DNA of 64,000 nucleotides, taken from the NCBI GenBank assembly GCA_036937835.1, contig CM072875.1, forward strand, positions 17,825,501 to 17,889,500. Reading direction: 5' to 3'. This DNA comes from Pampus argenteus (lineage: Eukaryota; Chordata; Actinopteri; Scombriformes; Stromateidae). A program made the position numbers and the translations under genes. Under the pieces are notes generated by a model. That model saw nothing but the letters and a program-made list of their open reading frames with translations, made no database searches and had not been told where the DNA came from. Of the stretch, positions 50,240 to 60,572 are shown piece by piece; the stretch's first letter is position 1, and every line of letters starts with the position of its first letter.

Positions 50240-50627
50240 TGTTGTATAGTTGTTGTGGAATTGTTCTTTCCTTTCTTTTGTCTTTAAAGCTGCTGCTTCT
50301 GTACCAGGAATGACAATATCGCTGAGGATGTTCTAAATCAACTGCGGCTTTGAATGGTGCAATGGTGCATTTGGGAACTGTGGCAGCATCTTGCTACTTC
50401 TCTGTTAGCAGCTTCAGGCAACGATTAACCTCCATTCAGTTATTTTCTTTGATTACTGCCAGCTCTGCTTGGCTGATGAGGAGTGTCAACAAGTGAGTGT
50501 TGATGAAGGGGTCAACAAACGGTCAAATGTGATGTGCAAAGAGGAGTCTCACTCCTCATAAGTCAGTGGCTGTCAGACGTTTTAGTTTGATCTCCTGTCG
50601 GTTGTGGGTTTTGCCACAGGCAGCATC
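50240..50627 (-). other. ntng1: Predicted 5' UTR part of the first coding exon
   Basis: Going upstream from the ATG, the first strong acceptor is a pyrimidine-rich tract (CTTTTTCCTTCTGTCCATTAG) whose AG ends at 50628. The exon would then begin GATGCTGCC at 50627 and carry 388 nt of leader. The leader contains several upstream ATGs, the first opening a 14-codon uORF at complement(50582..50626). Vertebrate ntng1 genes have a non-coding exon before the one with the start codon, so this layout is expected, but the boundary is a motif-based prediction. Confidence 0.5.
50582..50626 (-). other. Short upstream ORF in the predicted ntng1 leader
   Basis: ATG at 50626 opens 14 codons and stops at TAA (50582..50584). 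It begins one base inside the predicted exon. At least one more upstream ATG (ATGAGGAGTG) follows in the same leader. Such uORFs usually reduce translation of the main frame; that role is inferred. Confidence 0.3.
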
Positions 50628-51499
50628 CTAATGGACAGAAGGAAAAAGACAGTTTAGTGAAAATGCCAACATATTTACCCATAAACATTTTAAATGCAGT
50701 ATTAAAACATTAACAGAGGTTTAACATGTTGTAAAGGAAACTGAAGGGGATAAACAGTTAGTCTGCGAGATAGCTTTCCACTCTGTATATGTATAATAAT
50801 AATAACCTTGCCAAAATCATTGTATAAAATTCAAATCGAGCTCGTTCTGCAAAGCCCAATCTCCATTAGATTTTCACACAAAATAGCTTATTTCCATGTG
50901 TCAAGTCACTGCATTTAAGTTATTGCTTTTTTTTCCGACTCCTGCTTCTTTGTAGCCGAATGTGGAGTTGTGTTCGTCCCAATGTCTTCAAAGGCATTTA
51001 GGAAATATTAAGGTAAAATTGGGAGACAGAAATGGTCTATTTGAGGGATTGTACATTTCTCAGAGCTATCACAAGCCATCAGTCAGATGGCCTAACTCGT
51101 CAGGTAATAGTGCCTGGCAGCAGTCAGTGGAGACCCGCACGATCTCGATATCTCAGGTAAAAAAGTGTGTGCGGTAGGTAGCAGAGAAAATAAAATGGAG
51201 CCGCTATATACGGCTGCCTCCAACGGAGTAATGACACTGTAAACATGATTTAAGTTACTGTTGACTGTCAATGTGCTCACATGGCCTGAGGTTTTGTCTA
51301 TCGTCCCAGATGCAGCTGTTCAGAAAAATGCACTTACATTTCAATTAAACAATTGCATGGTTTTAAAAAACAAACATTTATAGTATTTTTTGAGGTATTT
51401 ATAAGTTTAGAATATCACATGACATTATTGTAACACAGATTCAGACATAAAAAAATTCACAATGCGGCCATCATGGTTACAAAGCATGTACACTAGGAG

Positions 51500-51670
51500 C
51501 AGCTGGAGTTTATGTGCCTTGCTCAAGGGCGCTTTAGCAGCACTAGTTGAGAGAAAAGTGTTACTCATACAATTTCCCTGCTCAGATTCCTCCAGCTGCT
51601 GTATGCAGTTGAACCAGTAACTTTCCGGTCAGCAGCTTTATTCTCTCCCCTTCAGGCTACAGCCACCCCG
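51500..51670 (-). mobile_element. tRNA-derived SINE relic
   Basis: On the minus strand a tRNA-like head starts near 51667 (GGTGGCTGTAGCCTGAAGG, A-box-like), with a B-box-like GGTTCAACTGC at 51606..51616, about 60 nt apart as in tRNA genes. It continues into a body with GTGCTGCTAAAGCGCCC and TTGAGCAAGGCAC, a motif common in fish SINEs. Not a functional tRNA: the stem partners are lost. Confidence 0.55.
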
Positions 51671-51683
51671 ACAGTGACTGCTG

Positions 51684-51710
51684 AAATAATAATAATAATA
51701 ATAATAATTA
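51684..51710. repeat. (AAT)n microsatellite
   Basis: Eight to nine AAT units next to the SINE relic, followed by a TTAATTATTTATTTATTTT tract. Confidence 0.9.
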
Positions 51711-52899
51711 ATTATTTATTTATTTTTAGGTAACCTGAGATTTAAAGCATATGGAAAGTCTTTTATGTTTAAAGGAGAGAGCTACATCGTGGTGGGTGTC
51801 AAAAGATAATAGTGTTTATTAAAAGGTTATCGAGTCAAATCAAATTAATTAATAACGTGAGTTTTACAAAAAGGTTAATCATATGAAAGTACAAAGATTT
51901 AGATCAAACTCATAATGAGTCGAAATGTCACACATGCAGACTGGTTTATGTGCTCCCTGCCAACATATGGAGGCAACAGGATTCAAGATTTTAATTTTAA
52001 TTTCACCATCTTGTCTTGGACTGGAAAATGGTGCCAATTTGAATGACTACATGTAAGGCAGTTACAGCTTTCCTTCTCCCAACCTAATGCACCTTTAACA
52101 AAATGACTACAGGCTTGAATACATTCTGACTAATGAAAGATGTTCATCTGAGCAAGAGAAAAATGATCTGCACTGCAATTCAGACTCAGAAGACCCTTCA
52201 AAGTGAGCCATGTCAAGAGGTATGGATGGCAGGCTGCATTTGACAGTCCTCTAGTAGAAGAAGAAGAAGTGAAGAAAAAAAAAACGCAGGGGGAAAGAAT
52301 TTTGGCTCTTTAAATGGGCTCATGTCAATCAACAAGACTCCTAGGAAGAGGCCAATTACAAATTTGATAACATGACTAGAGCTCCGAGTGATGAATAAGC
52401 CATATCTTTCATGGGGACGCGTGTATCAAATTTCATAAATACAAATGTCAGTCCCTGTTGAAAGATATGTCATGTGATGGACTACTCTCATCTCACATGC
52501 TCACACACACACACACACACCTAGATGAACTCCTGCTTCATAATACCGAGGTTGACTTTCATTATGGAGAGTCATATTAGGTACCAGTAGCAGGGTGTTG
52601 GAGGTCGCTTATCTTACTTTTATTTAATAGGGAACACAGAAAGCTAATAAGTGACAGCAAACGGAGCTAACCACAGGAATATTGGATGTAATTTATAGAC
52701 ACCTGGAGTAATGAAATCTCACTAACATCCCTAAAAGAGGTATCTGCCATATGAAAAATAACTATGAGAATAATCTTTTTTTTTTTTTAGCTGTCTACAC
52801 TTTGTAACTATGAATTGTTATTAATTAGTGATACATGCCTGTTATTATTTCTCATAGCTCAGGGAGATGTAGTCAAATATCTTCTTTTATCTGACCAGA

Positions 52900-52975
52900 T
52901 GACTAAAACAATTAATCAATCATCAAAATAGTTGCAAAATAGATTAATTTCTCTACTAAACATTGCAGCTCTATT
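52900..52975 (-). repeat. AT-rich dispersed repeat relic, related family
   Basis: The plus strand reads GACTAAAACAATTAATCAATC, a middle rich in TTGCAAAATAG and GATTAATTTCTC, and TTGCAGCTCTA. This is the reverse complement of the same teleost repeat type as 10621..10731, retaining its AGAGCTGCAA end. Confidence 0.45.
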
Positions 52976-53259
52976 TGTAATTTGTAACATTTTTTACTTA
53001 AAATTACACAGAAAACTAATAATTCACTATAAATGCAAAAATACTAATCTTCCATCCTGCTTTCCATGTGTTCCTACATACACGTCACATACTCAGTAGC
53101 TCTCAAAATGCTGGGAGAAACTCAGGAATGTCATAATTTTGCTGAGAAAAATATGAGGTCAGATTCTATATTAAAAGTCATCAATATTTGAGCAGCTCTC
53201 GGTACGCTGGGAGAGGGAGAGCTTGGGGTGACCACCTCACCCCCCTCTCTCCTTCTCTC

Positions 53260-53265
<6 letters not shown>

Positions 53266-53296
<31 letters not shown>
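53266..53296. repeat. (TG)n microsatellite
   Basis: Uninterrupted TG flanked by pyrimidine-rich CTCTCT sequence. Confidence 0.95.
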
Positions 53297-53297
<1 letters not shown>

Positions 53298-53576
53298 TGT
53301 CTCTTTTCCTTCACTTGTTTTTGAAGCCTCTGAAACACCCCCTTGTGTCCGCTTGCATTTCATCCCCTGGGCAGCTCAAGCATGGCAGAGTGTTTTAAAA
53401 GTCAGCAGGCAGCCGTGCCCCGTGGCTTATATTGGTTACTAACTCCCAGGCAGACTCTTAAAAACCATGGCGGATGTATTCCATTCATTTTATAGTAATC
53501 CCACTAAAGAGTGGCTTTGCTTTCTGTCTGCGGCTTTCTGACCAACTATTGGCTCTCATACAGGGCGATGTTGGGG

Positions 53577-53597
53577 GTAGCTGTCCATGGTGCTGAA
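53577..53597 (-). promoter_or_regulatory. RE1/NRSE-like site (REST binding), in the putative leader intron
   Basis: The minus strand reads TTCAGCACC, AT, GGACAGCTAC: 18 of 21 matches to the classical NRSE, with differences at positions 11, 19 and 20. Both core halves (TTCAGCACC and GGACAGC) are perfect. It lies about 2.9 kb downstream of the candidate first exon and 3 kb upstream of the first coding exon. Confidence 0.6.
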
Positions 53598-55149
53598 CTA
53601 CAGGACGTCAGCTCTGCCCTCATGCTCCACACTGATTATCAGCACCTTAAACACTGACATCGCTGATTGCAAGATTACACTTTTATTGATTTTCACTGAC
53701 AGGGTAGACTGATGCTCCCACTATTTTTTATTTTTTTTTTTTTTGCAACCTTTGCTGTTATTTTGCCTTGGTCACCTGGTCAGGATTTTGGATTCGCGCA
53801 CACACATACACACACATACACAATACCGCCTCATTATGTTTATTGATTTTGCTGACTTCCAACCAATAACTTCTGATCCATGTCCAGCTTGAGCAGACTG
53901 ATGCTCTGTGGCTGGCTGATGAGTGAAACAATAAATGGGTTAATGCTTCCAACGATCTCTGAGCCAAGAACCAACCCTTCCATGTCTGTACTGGCGCACA
54001 TTTGTCTTCTGATTGTCTTCCTCTGTCCTCGTTCCCTCTATCTGTATCTGTCTCCCTCATTTGTCCCTCACTGTCTTCAACTCCTCTCACTGTTTTGTCT
54101 CCTCCTGTCTCTGATTAACAACCTTGCTGAAATCAATCTGTAAGCAAACAAAACATCCAAGGGGCTGCACCTTTAACCTCTGCAATTGGAGTCACATTAG
54201 CTCCATGTCCAGTTTACAACAACTGCTGTACTCTTCTGCATAGAGCCTTTTCCCTGAGAGGATGTGGTGGATGTGGTGACAATGTAAGTGTCCCTCAGTA
54301 TGGAGCCCAGCCAGCCAGTCCTCAACATGCATTATTCAAAATTCATCTCCTGAAGGACTTGCATGCAAAAATGCACAACATGTTTTAAACATTTTACCAA
54401 GAAACACGGGACAGAGACCACAGCAAAAGTCTGAAAAATAGACAATTTGACCCTTCTATATATATATATATTAAATTTCAATTAAAATGCAAAGAGGGCA
54501 ACCGTTTAAGAACTTGTGTTAATATATATGTTTAAGAGAAGCTTTGTCCATCACGTTCAGGATCAGATTTTGCGCAGAGACGTGGCACACCTAGATGTGA
54601 CTTTACTGACCTGCTGCGCAACAGGTTATAGTAACATTATTTCTATTATTAACAACCGGAGATAATGAGTGTATTTTTTTTAAAAACAGCAATAGTTTTA
54701 GATCAATTGTATGCGAGCTAAATAAAGATTTGAGCTCCCAAGTCTTGCAAAACAAAGAAATCCTCCTGATCACAGTTAAACTCCTTAAAGAGGAGGAACG
54801 GTGCGGATATAAACTGCAGTGTTTAGTTGTATTTCATACGAGGTCATTTCTTATTCATTTAGCCCGTTTCAAACATGATTACTGCTAACGATCCGCCCAG
54901 TGTAATTACCATATCATTGTCTAGTTTAGTCTACAATTGTCATCATTATACAAGTGACGATATGAAAAAAAAAAAGAAACTGCACATCTTGAGTGCTAAA
55001 AACACAAGAATACTCACATTTAAATGCGCTTAATGGGACGAGCTGATGATTCAACAAGTCATTTACAGCCACGAGTAGTTGCAGGAAGATTTTCATGAGC
55101 CTTTGACTGATTCTTCTGTCTCTATTTTTTTTTTCTAATTTCTCATAAC

Positions 55150-55700
55150 ACGGACAAATCAAGGCGATGTACGCGCAAAAGGCGCGCATTCACACGGACA
55201 GCACCACGTTTTCTCTCTCTATCCTAACTTTTGATTGAACTTTTGCGTCACGCTAAAGCAACATTTTCCTCCAAATAACGCACCGGGACTCACATTCACA
55301 TTCAGATCTTTTCTTTCAGGCTGTTCAAACGCTGCCGAGTATCGTCTGGTGGCCACACAAGCTGTTTTACTTTACGCAGCGCTGCTTTTGGCTCAGCGTT
55401 CATCGGAATGGCGCACGACACATACTTTTGAGTAGCAGTTAAAGGGGAGATTCATGGTGGTCGCATATTCATTAAAGTCCATTAATGGGTATTTATAACA
55501 CGTCCCGATGGAGAGCAACTCCTGAGGTGGTTTGTTTAAGGTGAGATAGAGCTCTCAAACCCAGCCTAGTTGTGGACCGGAGAGGAGGAGAGAGAGATAA
55601 GCAATCTTCCTCAAATGGAGTCACAATGTCCAGTTACATGAGCGCTCCGCCGGGTCCTAAAGATAATACCGGCTGGCTGGTAAATCTCAACTTCAACCGT
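55150..55700. promoter_or_regulatory. CpG-richer block, possible alternative or divergent promoter
   Basis: CpG dinucleotides are clearly denser here than in surrounding introns (for example around 55165-55185, 55245-55285, 55325-55425 and 55645-55675). The plus strand has TATAA at 55494..55498. About 130 bp downstream an ATG (55626, A at -3) reads MSSYMSAPPGPKDNTGWL up to a possible donor GTAAAT at 55680. I do not recognise the peptide. It could be an alternative ntng1 leader, a divergent transcript, or chance. Confidence 0.25.
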
Positions 55701-56449
55701 TGTTTTCCTCTCATCCGGTCTACAGCTATTTATTTGAAACGGTTTTTCTTTTTCTTTTTTTGATATTCTGGTTAATTGCAACTATTTTCAGGAATTTAAC
55801 ACAGCAAGCGGTGTCTCTCATATCCCTTTAAAAAATCCTTATAATATCTATATTCCCATTTATTTATTGAGGTTAAATAAAATAAATCATTTTCTCAGTG
55901 CCAACAGCCCTCTGAAAAAGGTGCAAAATTGTATAAAACTTAAGCTCGATAATTACTCATATGCAATAGTCTGCATCAGTCAACTCACTCACACCCCAAA
56001 ACAGCTGCAAGGTAGAACAATAACGCAATAATGTCATGTGAAATGCGCAGCTGTCAAACGCTGTAGCCTAACAACAATAACAACGTTAGGTCAGCATGTA
56101 TTAAGCGTTACCTAACGCCCAAATCTGACTCATAATAAACTCGGTGAGTTGTTTTTTTTTTTTTTTTATGATCACATTTCAGATGCCAAGAAAAAGACAG
56201 AAAGAAACTTAACAGCAGCGAGTCTTCAGTGCAGAAATTCACAGTTACAGCATCGTCACCGAAGTTGGAGAGAAAAGACATCTTTAGAAAAATAAAGAAA
56301 CACCCTTCTGAAAATATGATCAGAATATGTTGATTGTTTATACGATGATCACTGCATATACACAGGTTATACTACTACAACACCGCTTCAGCACTCGATG
56401 CATTCCGAAAACAAACAAACAAACAACAACAACAACAAAAAGATCTTAC

Positions 56450-56835
56450 CTCCCTTTTAAGAATGTAGGAGATTAGAAGTACGCTTGCACATAAAGGAAA
56501 AAGAGGGGGGGAAAAAATCCCTCCGGCTGAAGTTGTTGGTGAAATTATTCGGTGAATTGTGAAGCCAGAGCTGAAGGAATAACTACAGTTACGCGCGTCT
56601 ACTGGGTTCCCTTGGCGAGGAGTCATAGATGTCACCCTCTCTCCACTACAGGGTGCCAAGCAGCACGGCAAACAACCGCGGTGACAGGTCGCTTTGAACA
56701 CGCATTTTAATTGTGGTGTAATGCCAACTGGTGGAGATTGCACGATAAGAACAACCGCACCCCCCTGATGAAGGTCACCGCACCAATTCAGTGCACCGTA
56801 TCCCCACGTCGGTACAATACAGACTGTAAACTCAT
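56450..56835 (-). other. ntng1: Candidate non-coding first exon of ntng1
   Basis: A strong donor (GGGAG followed by GTAAGA) lies at 56450/56449 on the minus strand. About 385 nt upstream is a TATA-like box, with a GC-richer segment between. The 5' end near 56835 is only an estimate, about 25-30 nt downstream of that box. A 184-codon open frame crosses this segment and continues past the donor but has no recognisable domain. Splicing to the acceptor at 50628 would remove an intron of about 5.8 kb. RNA evidence is needed to be sure this leader belongs to ntng1. Confidence 0.35.
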
Positions 56836-56858
56836 AATTTGTAGAATGTGCAAACACC

Positions 56859-56866
56859 TTTTTATA
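56859..56866 (-). promoter_or_regulatory. TATA-like box upstream of the candidate first exon
   Basis: The minus strand reads TATAAAAA, within TGATTATAAAAAGG. It lies about 410 nt upstream of the GTAAGA donor, and an RE1 motif lies 150-180 nt further upstream. TATA-like strings are frequent in AT-rich DNA, so the call rests on its position. Confidence 0.3.
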
Positions 56867-57019
56867 ATCACTATTCATATATTTAACTGATTGTATTCCT
56901 TTAAAGACATAGAGAAGACCGTTGTACAAAAAACAAAAAACAAAACACCAAACGGTGTGTGTAAAGCTTTTCAGTTTTCCTCAGTTTTATTTGTCTTGTG
57001 TAATCTAGTCACATTCATT

Positions 57020-57040
57020 TTCAGTACCATGGACAGCTCC
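57020..57040 (+). promoter_or_regulatory. RE1/NRSE-like site (REST binding), upstream of the putative promoter
   Basis: The plus strand reads TTCAGTACC, AT, GGACAGCTCC with canonical spacing between half-sites. I count 18 of 21 matches to the classical NRSE, with differences at positions 6, 11 and 19. The right half-site core GGACAGC is intact. REST represses neuronal genes in non-neural cells, and netrin-G1 is neuronal. The site is about 185 bp upstream of the estimated start. Confidence 0.55.
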
Positions 57041-57780
57041 ACGCTGCAGGCAGCCTCATTGCCTTTGATTTTAGAATGAAGGAAGTGAATATGATTTATT
57101 AAAAAAAAAATGTTGCATTCAAGCACTTTGTATCTATTGTTTGCTAATATAGTTTATAATGAATGAAGTTTATTGAGGTATAAAGTAATCAGAGGTTTCC
57201 ACCGGTGGGGAAATTCTCCCTTTCCTTTCTCTCCTTCTTACATTCATCATCCATTCTTCTATTTTAGTTTAATATTTAAGAATAAACTCCTTTTGGATGA
57301 ACTATCTCCTTTTCAATTTGACTTTCCTTCCCTCTTTTGTTTCCCCTCACTCCATCCCTTCCTTTCAGAAGCCATACATCACGATATCATTTTAAATCTT
57401 TCCTTTGCTCTTCATCATTTTTTTCACCAGAAAGCAAACTAAGCAGCTAAGTGTTTAAAACGTACCCCGAATAGAACCGCAGCCGTTATTGATTTCTAGC
57501 AAATTAATATGCAATGAAAGAGCTGTAATCCCATTAAAAAAAGTGACAATGCCATTTCTGTTCTGATAAAGGCAGATTTTGGTCAGGACCGCAGCAGAAT
57601 GACAACAAGTCTTTCATCCCCAACTGAAGTAAGTGGCTCACATTGTATCAGAGGGTTCAACCTTTGCTTGGAGCGACTACTGCTCTTGACATTTCCATTA
57701 AGTCATTCCTCCTGGAAATACAAGCTCACAGCCCTGACAGACACATATATGACTGTGCTCACTCACTTTGATTCTAAGCA

Positions 57781-57812
<32 letters not shown>
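57781..57812. repeat. (GATA)n microsatellite
   Basis: Eight ATAG units. Confidence 0.95.
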
Positions 57813-57813
<1 letters not shown>

Positions 57814-58360
57814 ACAAAAAAACATCCAAATTATTAATTCCTAAGTCATCTTTACTCCAGTTTGTCTATGATGAATCACCTTGTGTTTTGATTCCATAAA
57901 CAGTAGTACAGCAACAATTATTAGATTATAATCAGTGTTTGCAAAGTGCAGTACTTGTGTATGTGGTGTGTGTGTGTGTGTGCTGTAGTAGACGACTCTC
58001 CCTAATACCCCATCTCCCTTTGGTCAAAGGCTGCAGGGTCAGCTGAAAGAATCCACAAAGCCTGCTTGAAATCACATCAGAGAGTCAGGAATTCCTCCAT
58101 AGCTGCTCCACGGCTTTCAGCAGCGGGCTACAGTGTGCAGCGAGGATACAGAGGTGGAGTCTGCCCTCTCACCCTCTGCGTGTCCTTTCCCTCGGTGCCA
58201 CTGAGAGCCCGGGCTGACAGAGATGGAGAGTTTGCTGTTTGATTTAGCTCCCAGGGGTCTATTGATAGTTTCAAAGTGGAGTCCACCTGCCACTGCTTTA
58301 ATCATTCGTGACCCCACCTGCATGTTGGAAGACCGCAGAGGGGGACGGGGATCAGCAGCA

Positions 58361-58387
58361 CATATATATATGTGTGTGTGTGTGTGT
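58361..58387. repeat. Compound (AT)n-(GT)n microsatellite
   Basis: CATATATATATATG running into GTGTGTGTGTGTGT. Confidence 0.9.
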
Positions 58388-59300
58388 TTGCATGAGGGCA
58401 GTCAAGAGAACAAGAAAAAGAAGAAGGAGAGACAGATATAGAGAGAGGATAAAGAAACGTTCAGACCTGCAGAGATAAGATGGAAAGAAAGAGTGTGTCT
58501 GTCTGGCCACTTTTCTACCCCATTGTCATCAAACCTTGTGTGGGTTGAGACTTTGGAATAACACTGTTTTGATTCCTTCTCCTGGCTCCTGGCTTCTTCT
58601 TTTTTTTTCTCCACCAAATATTTTTATCTGGTTAAAATGTATTATTCGTGTATTTAATCAGATTTTTGTTTTTCTCCAGTGGTGGAGCAGAGAGAATCAG
58701 CATGCAGGCACAAGTTATGGCTGCCAAATTAATGCAATTTATTCCAAAGCCTTTCTTAAGGCCAAGGTTGTAATTATGGCATGCAATTAGAGGGGATATA
58801 AATATTAGATAACTTACTTAATTCCCGGTGAAAGTTAACCCAAAAGTTGTTTTTTTTTTCAGGTATTGGTGATTTACATAAAGCTCTCACAGTGCTTCTG
58901 GCTATAATTAAAGCACGATTCACACATGGATGACAACCATCACTCATTTATTGTAGAGTTTGAGTGAGAAGGCTGTTGAAACTGTTTACCTTTGCTGATT
59001 GCGTCACCAGAAGCCTACTGATAATTGGAGTGAAACTTCACCTTTAAAGTGACAAGCAGAGCAACTGTGTGGTGGCATATGACAGTGTAGCTTTTCACCA
59101 AGTGAGACATAGTTGTGAATTTGAGTGGGTTGTTACCACACATAAAAGTCTCTGTGTACAAGGAATATGTGACACCTTTCAGGAGAGTATGCCAAAGTCA
59201 CTGCAGTGAAGCTTAGAACAGGAAGTGATCAGGGTAAGGAAGGAGATGGGAGAGTCAGGAAACACTCTTTGGAATTAGTTCAAGCACTGCGGTGTGTCCG

Positions 59301-59361
59301 TGTGTGTGTGTGTGTGTGTGTGTGCACGCCTGTCTGTAGGTGTTTGTGTGTGTGTGTGTGT
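59301..59361. repeat. (TG)n microsatellite pair
   Basis: TG runs at 59301..59324 and 59345..59361, separated by a short GC-containing spacer. Confidence 0.9.
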
Positions 59362-60505
59362 TGGAGAAACTAATACTCACTTGAGACACCAAGCATTGAG
59401 TTCATCCACTGAGTTTGTAAACATCCTTGTTTACTTTTACAGTGAAATATAAGAGATGTAACTTATAACCTTTCTGTCTTCAAATTCTTCCATTTTACTA
59501 TTAGTTATCAATACAAAGACTTAACTGTGTTACCACGCCCTTTTTATTATTATTTATTTTGTGTTCAGCCGTTCAAACAGGCCTGGTGTTATATGACAGT
59601 TGTTATCCTAGTTGGATGAACCTGTAGATTGAAGATGTAAGATTGCTTTAAGTTGAGATATATAACAACTTAAGTTTCAAGCTTAAAGCTGCTTTAATCA
59701 ATACTTTCGTAATAACAGTAAATGACTACATTTGGTTTTATGGCCCACAACTTCCACAGTTTCTCATCAACCTTATTCACACAACCTGGTGAACTTAGTG
59801 GCGCATTTAGCTGGTAAAAAGTCAGATATTTACCCTCATAAGTGGGTGGAAACCAACAGAGAGCTCAAAGGAGAGCGAATATTGGCCAGAAACATGATTC
59901 TAAATGAATGCTAATGTTGCCTGGTATCTGCTGGATGCTAACCGGACCTCTGAAAGCATCTTCTACACTCGACTGTCACACATCAATCTGATCAAATCTG
60001 ACCCAGTAACACACAATGTGACATGCAGTGCTGTGGAAAAGCCTTCCACTACCAGTAACTCTTCTTACGTAGCTTAAGATGATTACATTAATATTAAAAA
60101 ACATTTTTTAAAATCCTATAAATAATGTAGTAATGGAGAGGTTAGACTAGGGTCCATCCATATTTGAATATGACGGCTTTGTTAGCTTTGATGACTGAAA
60201 GGAAAAATCATTAATAGGATTGAATCCATCTTGAAGACAAGTCTGAATAAAACATGACATCTTAGAGCAAATTAAATGACAGAAATACGATTAATATTTT
60301 GTGTTTGTGTAGAACCACATGACTTACTAAATGTATTTCCTAGACTGATCGATAGATAGATAACCAAGATGTTTACTTCTCCATGTTCTCCACTCCCAGA
60401 ACCTGGAATCAAAAATCTCACTGAGTGGGTGGCACACTTCAATTCTTTGCCAGGTATGCAAGCTAGCGGGTGGGCACCTTAGCTGCACCGAAACCAGGGC
60501 ATGTA

Positions 60506-60572
60506 AGCAGCTGGAACCCGGCATCCTTGAGAGAAGCGGGCAACACGCCAACCTCTCTGGGAGCTGTGCTAC
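60506..60572 (-). mobile_element. tRNA-like SINE head, degenerate
   Basis: The minus strand reads TAGCACAGCTCCCAGAGAGG, later GCCGGGTTCCAGCTGC. A-box-like and B-box-like parts lie about 50 nt apart. Degenerate; could be chance. Confidence 0.3.

Larger units (their letters stand above)
50628..56449 (-). other. Putative ntng1 leader intron
   Basis: Bounded by predicted donor GTAAGA (56449) and the acceptor ending at 50628; about 5.8 kb. It holds a tRNA-derived SINE relic (51500..51670), (AAT)n at 51684..51710, (TG)n at 53266..53296, an AT-rich repeat relic at 52900..52975, an RE1-like site at 53577..53597, and a CpG-richer block at 55150..55700. Its status as an intron rests on the predicted leader exon. 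Confidence 0.4.

Noticed and set aside
56375..56929. 184-codon open frame on the minus strand
   Set aside because: No domain or family resemblance; the composition changes along its length and it runs through a strong GTAAGA donor. More likely an untranslated leader exon read in frame.
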